Source of the DNA: Vibrio splendidus
GTDB lineage: Bacteria > Pseudomonadota > Gammaproteobacteria > Enterobacterales > Vibrionaceae
Length of the DNA stretch: 64,000 nt
Direction of reading: 5' to 3'
Assembly: GCF_003345295.1 (NCBI RefSeq)
Contig: NZ_CP031055.1
Location: 1,550,001-1,614,000, forward strand
Part shown: in pieces, positions 56,861-64,000 of the stretch
How the letters are laid out: the number at the start of each line of letters is the position of its first letter
Numbering within the stretch: the stretch's first letter is position 1
Notes under the pieces: model-generated
Database searches by the model: none
Told to the model about the DNA's origin: nothing
Seen by the model: only the letters and a program-made list of their open reading frames with translations
Position numbers and translations under genes: made by a program

Positions 56861-57340
56861 CTACGTTTTGTGCAAAGCCTTCCTCATCCATTGAATGTGA
56901 GGTGTGAACCCCATTTTTTGATAGAAGTCCTTGGCAGGTGAATTAAAGTCCCAAACCTCTACAAAGACTTGTTCAACCCCATAATCATCAAAAGTCGCTT
57001 CAACTTTGCTAAACAACTTTTCAGCAATCGATTCTTTTCGATAATCAGGCAAGATAAACAGTTCATCAACACTCCCCATCGGCACCGGTTTACTCACCGT
57101 TGAGATAAGCTCACAAAAATGTCCGGAGATAAAGCCAACAATGAGCTCACCTTTTAATGCCACATAGACTAAGCATTCAGGATCATCCAAGTAACGTGCA
57201 ATGCTTTTTTCCTGTTCAATCTCTTCTGCCGTTTTAAAGTGCTCTGGGCTAGCAAGGTGGTGATGATGGTGGAGATCGAACATTAACTCATTAAGTTGTT
57301 CCAAATCCGTATGCTTTGCAGCCCTTAAGGTGACATTCAT
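56861..57340 (-). CDS. GNAT-family N-acetyltransferase
   Basis: A 159-residue GNAT protein from the ATG at 57340; a TTG at 57358 would add six residues but has no ribosome site. The acetyl-CoA-binding strand-loop is 'VDELFILPDYRKESIAEKLFSKVE' (about 94-117), where the usual RxxGxG/A pyrophosphate loop reads RKESIA. A further strand and helix follow ('VEQVFVEVWDFNSPAKDFYQKMGF'). A His run (DLHHHHHL, about 22-29) near the N-terminus is unusual. Substrate unknown. Single-gene unit. Confidence 0.85.
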   Translation of the reverse strand: MNVTLRAAKHTDLEQLNELMFDLHHHHHLASPEHFKTAEEIEQEKSIARYLDDPECLVYVALKGELIVGFISGHFCELISTVSKPVPMGSVDELFILPDYRKESIAEKLFSKVEATFDDYGVEQVFVEVWDFNSPAKDFYQKMGFTPHIQWMRKALHKT

Positions 57341-57454
57341 GACTATTGCGCTTCTCAAACCAAATTAATATCTAAACTGAGTCTAGTTTACTTGCCGTGA
57401 GTATCTATACAAGTTATTGAATTAATTCATTGTTTGAAGTGCGTATTTTAGATA

Positions 57455-57478
57455 CAAAAACGGCCACATTACGTGGCC
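57455..57478 (-). terminator. Rho-independent terminator of the glycine-zipper lipoprotein gene
   Basis: Arms GGCCAC (57462-57467) and GTGGCC (57473-57478), five-base loop, with the A-run at 57456-57460 giving TTTTT on the minus strand, about 50 bases past the stop codon. Confidence 0.8.
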
Positions 57479-57525
57479 ATTCTGTTTGAATGATTTTGAA
57501 TTAAACGAATATCTAGGCTTTAGCT

Positions 57526-57927
57526 TTATGCGCCGTTATCTTCTTTATCTTCTTTGAGTTCAGCAAGCTGTTGTTCTAGTTCGATAAGTTTAATTTCAGC
57601 CTCTACTTCAGCAACTCGCTTTTCTGCATCGGTGCGATTGTCTTGCGCTAGACCATCGGCAGTGACTTGGGTTCGTTGTGCGTTTCTCGCATCATCCGTA
57701 TCTTTCATTGAACCAGCAACACCACCGGTCACACCACCTAATGCAGCGCCCTTCACGGCTAAGCTCGCATCTCCAGTTAAAGCACCTGCTGTCGCTCCTA
57801 ATAAAGCACCACCTATTGCACCACGATTACGCGCTGCGTTTTCATTTTCGTTGTCAGTTGCAGGTGATGCACAACCAGAAAGAGTCACAATCAGTGTCGC
57901 TAAAAGAAAAGGTTTAGTGAATTTCAT
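57526..57927 (-). CDS. Glycine-zipper lipoprotein
   Basis: A 133-residue lipoprotein. The signal peptide ends in lipobox L-S-G-C with lipidated Cys19; the +2 residue is Ala, so sorting to the outer membrane is expected. Residues about 37-73 are a glycine zipper ('GAIGGALLGATAGALTGD', 'GAALGGVTGGVAGSM'), two short helices that can sit in a membrane. The remainder (about 95-133) is a charged coiled coil 'DAEKRVAEVEAEIKLIELEQ' continuing 'QLAELKEDKED'. Resembles YMGG/2TM glycine-zipper envelope proteins. Role in envelope integrity is inferred. Confidence 0.82.
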   Translation of the reverse strand: MKFTKPFLLATLIVTLSGCASPATDNENENAARNRGAIGGALLGATAGALTGDASLAVKGAALGGVTGGVAGSMKDTDDARNAQRTQVTADGLAQDNRTDAEKRVAEVEAEIKLIELEQQLAELKEDKEDNGA

Positions 57928-58096
57928 AGGAGTCTCGCTTAGTTCTTTGTTTGGAGTAGAGTCATCTTAAGCAGAACCGTTAACCAGATAAATAAAGCCA
58001 CCTTTAGACGATACATCATTTTCAGCTATGTATCATTCATCCACCACATAACTGATTGATGATATATGTCTTTGCGCTCGCTTTATCCTGACAAAC

Positions 58097-58121
58097 AAAA
58101 AGGGCGACCAATAAGGTCGCC
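58097..58121 (-). terminator. Rho-independent terminator of the small secreted protein gene
   Basis: Arms GGCGACC (58103-58109) and GGTCGCC (58115-58121) around a 5-base loop, with the A-run at 58097-58101 giving TTTTT on the minus strand. Confidence 0.85.
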
Positions 58122-58165
58122 TCAATCGATCTTTCTCTATAATTCTTCTCTTTCAGATGCCACTC

Positions 58166-58612
58166 TTAGCCTTTGGACCAAAAGTTTTGCATATTTTCTG
58201 CGCTAGGGGGTGGCCTAACACCGCAATCTCGATAATGATTTTTATCGCCGATCCCCAGTATTTTGCCATTTTCGTCGTCAATCATTGCGGCAACTTTAAC
58301 ACCGTCTCCCACATGACGAGTTAACACGACAATTTCACCGGATCTTTCAGACCTTACCGCGCCTAAGATTTGATATTCGTAGCGACCTTTCCTTGAATTA
58401 ACGATCATCTTCGAGTTAATCGGGTCGGCTTCATATCTCACTCCAATATCAAAAACCGCTTGATAGAGATCGACGCCAGTCTTGGATACACATTTAAATA
58501 TCTTGGGATGACTCATTGGCTCTAACAACGCTCTACTCGCTTCATCCTTTGAAATACTGGCACTAGCAGCACCACTGATCATTAAAGCAATCAACAAAAA
58601 GTAAGCTCGCAT
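58166..58612 (-). CDS. Small secreted protein of unknown function
   Basis: A 148-residue protein with a clear Sec signal peptide (MRAYFLLIALMISGAASASI, cleavage after about 18). The mature part has two Cys (Cys41 in 'IFKCVSKTG' and Cys130 in 'YRDCGVRPP') that may form a disulfide, and beta-rich alternation. I recognise no domain. It is a single-gene unit with its own terminator, upstream of and on the same strand as the propionate genes but separated from them by about 150 bases. Function not assignable. Confidence 0.7.
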   Translation of the reverse strand: MRAYFLLIALMISGAASASISKDEASRALLEPMSHPKIFKCVSKTGVDLYQAVFDIGVRYEADPINSKMIVNSRKGRYEYQILGAVRSERSGEIVVLTRHVGDGVKVAAMIDDENGKILGIGDKNHYRDCGVRPPPSAENMQNFWSKG

Positions 58613-58685
58613 AAAAAGACCTCAATATGTGGGATTCATAATGAGGTCATAGTAAACGCAATGGATAAGCGGATAAATAAAGTAG

Positions 58686-58752
58686 AGTTTAGGTAAACCA
58701 TCACGCTGGCTTATGTATAAATCAACAAGCCGAAAATGATACTACCTAAACT
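58686..58752 (-). terminator. Nested stem-loop beyond prpE
   Basis: Outer perfect 10-base arms AGTTTAGGTA (58686-58695) and TACCTAAACT (58743-58752) enclose an inner 5-base stem GGCTT (58708-58712) and AAGCC (58727-58731). It begins eight bases past the prpE stop in the minus direction, followed by moderately T-rich sequence. Probably the operon's 3' end, but not a textbook terminator. Confidence 0.5.
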
Positions 58753-58759
58753 GCGACGT

Positions 58760-60664
58760 CTATTTACCGAGCTTTTCAGCAATTTCAGTTAAGCTGGTAG
58801 GGTCGTCAATCGTCGAAGGCACCACATATTGTTCACCTTCTGCGATCTGTCGGATAGTTCTGCGTAAGATCTTACCTGAACGTGTCTTAGGTAACCTCTC
58901 AACAACCAAGGCTTGCTTAAAACAGGCGACCGCGCCAATCTCATTGCGAACCTTGCCAACCAACTCCGCTTGCAACTCAATGCCATCGACTTTTACGCCA
59001 TCTTTCAGCACAACTAAACCAAGAGGTAGCTGCCCTTTTAAGTCATCGTGAATACCGACTACCGCACATTCTGCAATGGCTGGGTGACCACCCACTATCT
59101 CTTCCATTTCTCCCGTCGACAGACGGTGTCCCGCTACGTTTATCACATCGTCGATACGGCCCATGATAAATAGATACCCATCTTCATCAAGATAGCCACC
59201 GTCCCCAGAAACATAATAGCCCGGGAACTGACTCAAATAACCCGATTCAAACCGATCATGATTGCGCCATACCGTGGGTAAGCAACCAGGCGGCAATGGT
59301 CGTTTAAGTGCCACAAACCCTTGTTGATTCGTTTGTGCGATTTCACCCAATTCATTGAGGATCTCCACTTGGTAACCGGGTACTGGCTTGGTTGAAGAAC
59401 CCGCTTTTACAGGCAAAGATTCAAGCCCTGTCGGATTTGCAGAAATAGCCCAACCCGTTTCTGTTTGCCACCAATGATCGATAACCGGTTTATTGGTATG
59501 AGACTCGACCCAATCCAATGTTGGCGGGTCCAAACGCTCGCCAGCCATGAAAATCGACTTGAGTGATGATAAGTCATACTTGGTGAGCAACTCACCTTCA
59601 GGATCTTCTTTCTTAATGGCTCTAAATGCCGTTGGAGCAGAAAACAATACATCGACGTTGTACTGTTCACACACACGCCAGAATGCGCCGGGATCTGGTG
59701 TTCGTACTGGCTTGCCTTCAAACAAAATGGTCGTGCAGCCATGAATCAATGGCGCATAAACAATATAGGAATGCCCCACTACCCAGCCGACATCGGAAGC
59801 TGCCCAAAACACACCATCTTGCGGCATATCGTAGATAGTGCTCATCGAGTATTTCATGGCGACCGCGTGACCACCATTATCACGCACCACGCCTTTTGGC
59901 TTACCCGTCGTCCCTGATGTATACAGTATGTATAGTGGATCAGTAGCTAGAACAGGCACACACACATGAGGTAATGCATCGCTAACCGCTTGTTGCCAAA
60001 GTACATCACGTTCATTGTTCAATTCGGCTAGAGACTGCTCTCTTTGGAATACCACGACTTTTTCTGGTTTCCAACGGCTGTCCATGATCGCTCTGTCAAC
60101 CATTGGCTTATATGGTAGAACCTTGTTTATCTCGACTCCACAAGACGCTGTAATCAACACCTTCGGCTCGGCATCTTCAATTCGAACGGCAAGCTCATGA
60201 GGAGCAAACCCACCAAACACCACCGAATGCACCGCGCCTAGTCGTGCACAGGCCAACATTGCCATCGCCGCTTCAGGAATCATTGGCATGTAGATCACCA
60301 CACGATCGCCTTTGGTAACGCCTTGCGTGGCTAACATACCAGCGACTTTAGCCACTTGGTCACGCAGTTGTTTGTAAGTGTACGAGGATTGAGTTCCTGT
60401 AACTGGAGAGTCGTAAATCAGCGCGGTATTGTCACCTCGCCCATTTTCACAATGATAATCAAGCGCCAGCCAGCACGTGTTCATCACCCCATCAGGAAAC
60501 CAGCGCTCAATACCGTTATCGTCAGTTTGTAATATCGTTTTTGGTGGTTCAAACCAATCTATCGCTTGTGATTGTGTTTCCCAAAACGAATTAGGGTCTT
60601 CCCTAGCCCATTGGTACTCGGTGATATAGTCTGTTTTTCTGTTCATTTGATTCGTAGCAGACAT
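58760..60664 (-). CDS. prpE: Propionyl-CoA synthetase PrpE
   Basis: A 634-residue AMP-forming acyl-CoA synthetase that activates propionate for the 2-methylcitrate cycle. I start at ATG 60664, with GGAGGAGG just upstream, rather than the frame opening 19 codons earlier. ATP-binding 'YTSGTTGKPKGVVR' (about 247-260), 'WWQTETGW' (about 399-406) and the C-terminal 'PKTRSGKILRRTIRQIAEGE' (about 589-608, containing the Lys whose acetylation inactivates the family) are intact. Last gene of the prp unit, about 118 bases after prpF. Confidence 0.94.
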   Translation of the reverse strand: MSATNQMNRKTDYITEYQWAREDPNSFWETQSQAIDWFEPPKTILQTDDNGIERWFPDGVMNTCWLALDYHCENGRGDNTALIYDSPVTGTQSSYTYKQLRDQVAKVAGMLATQGVTKGDRVVIYMPMIPEAAMAMLACARLGAVHSVVFGGFAPHELAVRIEDAEPKVLITASCGVEINKVLPYKPMVDRAIMDSRWKPEKVVVFQREQSLAELNNERDVLWQQAVSDALPHVCVPVLATDPLYILYTSGTTGKPKGVVRDNGGHAVAMKYSMSTIYDMPQDGVFWAASDVGWVVGHSYIVYAPLIHGCTTILFEGKPVRTPDPGAFWRVCEQYNVDVLFSAPTAFRAIKKEDPEGELLTKYDLSSLKSIFMAGERLDPPTLDWVESHTNKPVIDHWWQTETGWAISANPTGLESLPVKAGSSTKPVPGYQVEILNELGEIAQTNQQGFVALKRPLPPGCLPTVWRNHDRFESGYLSQFPGYYVSGDGGYLDEDGYLFIMGRIDDVINVAGHRLSTGEMEEIVGGHPAIAECAVVGIHDDLKGQLPLGLVVLKDGVKVDGIELQAELVGKVRNEIGAVACFKQALVVERLPKTRSGKILRRTIRQIAEGEQYVVPSTIDDPTSLTEIAEKLGK

Positions 60665-60782
60665 AGTGCCTCCTCCATGCTTTATCCATTTGTCCAAGCG
60701 ACTAGCTTTTAGCAGTGTCACTTGGGTGCACTCTTTTCTCAGCGTTGTGTTCGTGAATATTTAACCGTTCACGACAATCGCT

Positions 60783-61955
60783 TTACTTAGGAAAAGGCAC
60801 ACGGATGGCACCTTCCATGATCACTCGGGCACTACGACTCATAATCGCCCTCTCAATTTTCCACCCACTTTCGGTCTGCAACGCTTTCGCACCTACCTTT
60901 AAGGTTCCTGACGGGTGGCCAAAGGTCACCGATTCACGTTGGCCTTCACCAGCAGCCAAATTAACAAGAGTTCCAGGAACACTTGCAGCAGAAGCAATCG
61001 CAACCGCAGCCGTTCCCATCATAGCGTGATGAAGTTGTCCCATAGACAAAGCACGCACCAGAAGGTCAGTATCTTCGGCAGCAACCGATTTACCACTAGA
61101 TGCTTGGTACGCTTGAGGCTTAGCAACAAACGCGACTTTCGGTGTGTGTTGGCGTGATTCGGCTTGTTCTAGGGAATCAATAAGACCCATCGCAACCGCA
61201 CCATGCGCTCGGATAGATTCAAACAGCGCCAAAGCTTTGGCATCGCTATTGATATCCGATTGAAGCTCTGTGCCTTGATAACCCACCGATTCAGCATCAA
61301 CAAAAATAGTCGGTATTCCTGCATTGATGTATGTTGCTTTGATGCAGCCCAATTCGGGAACATCTAAAAAATCGACAACATTCCCTGTAGGGAACATCGA
61401 ACCACTCGCATCGGCAGGGTCAAGAAAATCGACTTGGATCTCAGCGGCAGGAAAAGTCACACCATCAAGCTCAAAGTCACCTAACTCTTGGACTTCACCA
61501 TTGGTGATAGGCACATGAACAATAATGGTTTTCTGGATATTCACTTGCCATACTCGCACCTCAACAACACCGTTTTCAGGGATACGAGTCAAGTCAACCA
61601 AGCCACTATGAATAGCGAACGGACCGACCGCTGCAGACAAGTTCCCACAGTTACCACTCCAATCCACAAACGGCTTATCTATCGCCACTTGGCCGAATAG
61701 GTAATCAACATCGTGATCGGCTTTACTGCTTTTCGAAACAATCACGGTTTTACTGGTACTCGATGTAGCACCACCCATACCATCGGTTTGTTTACCATAA
61801 GGGTCTGGACTGCCAATCACTCTCAACAACAATGTATCTCTCGCTTCTCCAGCAACTTGCGCTGATTGAGGTAAATCACTTAGATTGAAGAAAACCCCTT
61901 TGCTCGTGCCTCCTCGCATATAAGTTGCAGGCACTTTGATCTGTTTGTTTGTCAT
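60783..61955 (-). CDS. prpF: 2-methylaconitate cis-trans isomerase PrpF
   Basis: A 390-residue protein matching PrpF over its length, starting 'KVPATYMRGGTSKGVFF' and containing 'DPYGKQTDGMGGATSSTSKTV' (about 51-71) and 'DWSGNCGNLSAAVGPFAI' (about 97-114). It has the diaminopimelate-epimerase-like fold and converts trans- to cis-2-methylaconitate made by AcnD, so that the AcnD/PrpF pair replaces PrpD in the 2-methylcitrate cycle. It starts nine bases after the acnD stop. Confidence 0.96.
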   Translation of the reverse strand: MTNKQIKVPATYMRGGTSKGVFFNLSDLPQSAQVAGEARDTLLLRVIGSPDPYGKQTDGMGGATSSTSKTVIVSKSSKADHDVDYLFGQVAIDKPFVDWSGNCGNLSAAVGPFAIHSGLVDLTRIPENGVVEVRVWQVNIQKTIIVHVPITNGEVQELGDFELDGVTFPAAEIQVDFLDPADASGSMFPTGNVVDFLDVPELGCIKATYINAGIPTIFVDAESVGYQGTELQSDINSDAKALALFESIRAHGAVAMGLIDSLEQAESRQHTPKVAFVAKPQAYQASSGKSVAAEDTDLLVRALSMGQLHHAMMGTAAVAIASAASVPGTLVNLAAGEGQRESVTFGHPSGTLKVGAKALQTESGWKIERAIMSRSARVIMEGAIRVPFPK

Positions 61956-61964
61956 ATCAAGCTC

Positions 61965-64000
61965 CTACTGTGCAAGAAAGTCTTTGGCAAAACGCTGCAA
62001 TACACCACCAGCGCTGTACACGTTCACTTCGTCTGCAGTGTCTAGTCGACAGGTCACGGGAACATCAAGCTTTTCACCGTTTTTACGAGTAATGACTAGA
62101 GCCAAATCAGAACCTGCTTGGATGTCACCATAAACGTCGTAAAGCTCGGTACCGTCCAATTCTAAGGTGTTGCGATTGGTCCCCGCTTTGAATTGCAGAG
62201 GCAGTACGCCCATGCCAACCAAGTTGGTTCTGTGAATTCGTTCAAATCCTTCAGCCACAATCACTTCAACACCCGCTAAACGCACACCTTTGGCAGCCCA
62301 GTCACGTGATGAACCTTGTCCATAATCCGCACCCGCCACGACAATCAAAGGCTGTTTACGGTTCATGTAGGTTTCTATCGCTTCCCACATTCGCGTAACT
62401 TGACCTTCGGGTTCAACTCTTGCTAGTGAACCTTGCACGACATCTCCACCGTCCTTAACCATTTCGTTATACAGCTTAGGGTTGGCGAATGTTGCTCGTT
62501 GCGCGGTTAAGTGATCACCTCGATGGGTCGCGTAAGAGTTAAAGTCCTCTTCCGGCACTTCCATTTTGGTGAGGTATTCCCCCGCTGCGCTCGAAGCGAG
62601 AATCGCATTTGAAGGGGATAAATGATCCGTAGTGATATTGTCACCCAGAATAGCCAAAGGCCTCATACCAGATAGGCTTCGTTCTCCTGCAAGAGCACCT
62701 TCCCAATAAGGTGGTCTGCGAATATAGGTACTTTGAGGTCGCCAGTCATAAAGCGGTTCAGTCGTTACCTGCTCTTCGTCTGGCTGGAACATTTTCACGT
62801 AGATTTGTTGGAATTGCTGAGGCTTAACATGCTCACCGACAACCGCATCAATTTCTGCATCACTTGGCCACAAATCACTTAGATAGATTGGTTTACCATT
62901 GTTGTCTGTACCTAGGCTGTCTTTTTCGATATCAAAGCGAATCGTACCCGCTAAAGCGTAAGCAACAACCAATGGCGGTGACGCTAAAAACGCTTGTTTA
63001 GCATAAGGATGAATTCGACCATCGAAATTTCGGTTCCCAGACAAAACAGCGGTTGAATACAGGTCGCGGTCGATGATCTCTTGTTGGATTTTAGGATCTA
63101 ACGCCCCGCTCATCCCGTTACATGTCGTACACGCATAACCGACGATACCGAAGCCTAGTTTTTCCAGTTCAGGCAACAAACCGGCGGACTCAAGATAAAG
63201 CTTGGCAACTTTTGAGCCTGGAGCAAATGACGTTTTTACCCATGGCTTACGAACTAATCCAAGCTGATTGGCTTTCTTAGCCAACAATGCTGCGGCGACT
63301 ACGTTTCTTGGATTACTGGTGTTTGTACAAGAAGTGATTGCAGCAATAATCACAGCACCATCGGGCATCTGATCATCGCTGTACTGCTTAGCATGCTGCT
63401 CTCTCCAAGATGCTTGACTGATGCCTTGTTCAGCCAGCTTTCTGGTTGGCAAACGACGATGTGGATTGGATGGCCCTGCTAGATTGCGCTCAACCTTCGA
63501 TAAATCAAACTCTAATACACGTTCGTATTGAGCAGAGTCTAGATCGTCAGCCCATAGCCCTGTTTGCTTGGCGTAGCGTTCGACTAGTTCAACCTGCTCA
63601 GGCTCTCGACCAGTGAGTTTCAGGTATTGTATGGTCTGCTCATCGATATAGAACATACCCGCTGTCGCACCGTACTCTGGCGTCATGTTGGAGATGGTTG
63701 CGCGGTCACCAATGGTCAGTGCACGAGCCCCTTCACCGAAGAACTCTAGATAACTGGAAACCACTTTTTCATTTCGAAGAAACTCGGTAATCGCGAGCAC
63801 GATATCCGTTGCAGTGATCCCTTCTTGTCGTTGGCCAGTTAACTTAACCCCAACAATATCAGGTAGTCGCATCATAGAAGGACGACCGAGCATCACCGTC
63901 TCAGCTTCCAATCCACCAACACCAATCGCAATAACGCCCAGAGCATCAACGTGCGGTGTATGGCTATCGGTACCAACACAAGTATCAGGAAATGCGATGC
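61965..64000 (-). CDS. acnD: Fe/S-dependent 2-methylcitrate dehydratase AcnD, 5' end beyond the window
   Basis: About 677 C-terminal residues of an aconitase-family protein (full length about 860). The frame stays open to the window edge, beginning '…IAFPDTCVGTDSHTPHVDA', so the true start is outside. Cluster ligands are visible in 'SCTNTSNPRN' and 'YACTTCNGMSG', and the C-terminal swivel domain carries 'DYGQGSSRDWAAKGVRLAGV' with the substrate-binding SSRD. It dehydrates 2-methylcitrate to 2-methylaconitate. AcnD is distinguished from AcnA chiefly by its place before prpF. prpB and prpC are expected further upstream. Confidence 0.94.
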   Translation of the reverse strand, partial: IAFPDTCVGTDSHTPHVDALGVIAIGVGGLEAETVMLGRPSMMRLPDIVGVKLTGQRQEGITATDIVLAITEFLRNEKVVSSYLEFFGEGARALTIGDRATISNMTPEYGATAGMFYIDEQTIQYLKLTGREPEQVELVERYAKQTGLWADDLDSAQYERVLEFDLSKVERNLAGPSNPHRRLPTRKLAEQGISQASWREQHAKQYSDDQMPDGAVIIAAITSCTNTSNPRNVVAAALLAKKANQLGLVRKPWVKTSFAPGSKVAKLYLESAGLLPELEKLGFGIVGYACTTCNGMSGALDPKIQQEIIDRDLYSTAVLSGNRNFDGRIHPYAKQAFLASPPLVVAYALAGTIRFDIEKDSLGTDNNGKPIYLSDLWPSDAEIDAVVGEHVKPQQFQQIYVKMFQPDEEQVTTEPLYDWRPQSTYIRRPPYWEGALAGERSLSGMRPLAILGDNITTDHLSPSNAILASSAAGEYLTKMEVPEEDFNSYATHRGDHLTAQRATFANPKLYNEMVKDGGDVVQGSLARVEPEGQVTRMWEAIETYMNRKQPLIVVAGADYGQGSSRDWAAKGVRLAGVEVIVAEGFERIHRTNLVGMGVLPLQFKAGTNRNTLELDGTELYDVYGDIQAGSDLALVITRKNGEKLDVPVTCRLDTADEVNVYSAGGVLQRFAKDFLAQ

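Noticed and set aside
60665..60721. 19-residue N-terminal extension of PrpE
   Set aside because: The strong GGAGGAGG is placed for the internal ATG at 60664, and family members begin near that point.

Overview
The window is ordinary gamma-proteobacterial chromosome of a Vibrio, probably chromosome 1 of a Splendidus-clade-like species. The genus call rests on gene content (AapJQMP, YajQ, YccA-TusE-YccX-RlmI, QueC/QueE and the AcnD/PrpF/PrpE methylcitrate genes), protein similarity and a base composition in the low-to-mid 40s % GC. The species-level call is inference. Only one region stands out: a 32-kb gene for a giant surface adhesin.

Layout. 1-6.1 kb: the start of a CvfB-like S1 gene (-), an unrecognised two-segment membrane protein (+), a DUF4442 hotdog protein (-), an orphan PEP-synthase-like TIM-barrel domain that lacks catalytic residues (-), an AroH-type DAHP synthase followed by yajQ (+), and a siroheme synthase whose methyltransferase half is shortened and degenerate (-). 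6.1-10.9 kb: the aapJQMP general L-amino-acid ABC importer, with a hairpin after aapJ. 11.1-15.4 kb: yccA, tusE, yccX and rlmI in the same neighbourhood as in E. coli, with a short chemotaxis receptor inserted before rlmI. 15.46-15.92 kb: an internally deleted ISL3-type insertion sequence with both ends.

15.96-47.89 kb (-): one reading frame of about 10,641 residues. It has an N-terminal retention module with a TAAG sequence like the LapG cleavage site of LapA, two cadherin/VCBS-like domains, 88 tandem 106-residue cadherin-like domains that read as identical at DNA level (318-bp period), a PA14-like domain, further Ig-like and jelly-roll-like modules, RTX nonapeptides and a type I secretion tail. 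Divergent from it (+) are a TolC/LapE-type outer-membrane channel and a translationally coupled OmpA-like protein. No LapB/LapC transporter or LapD/LapG pair is in the window. A little further on is a periplasmic-TPR diguanylate cyclase with an intact GGEEF and no RxxD inhibitory site. Together these suggest a cyclic-di-GMP-controlled LapA-type attachment system, but the link to this particular cyclase is inference.

52.9-64 kb: queC and queE (7-deazaguanine synthesis), a YidA-like HAD phosphatase, a NUDIX-PAP2 fusion with a degenerate PAP2 half, a GNAT acetyltransferase, a glycine-zipper lipoprotein, a small secreted protein of unknown function, and the distal part of the propionate (2-methylcitrate) operon, acnD-prpF-prpE, cut by the window end.
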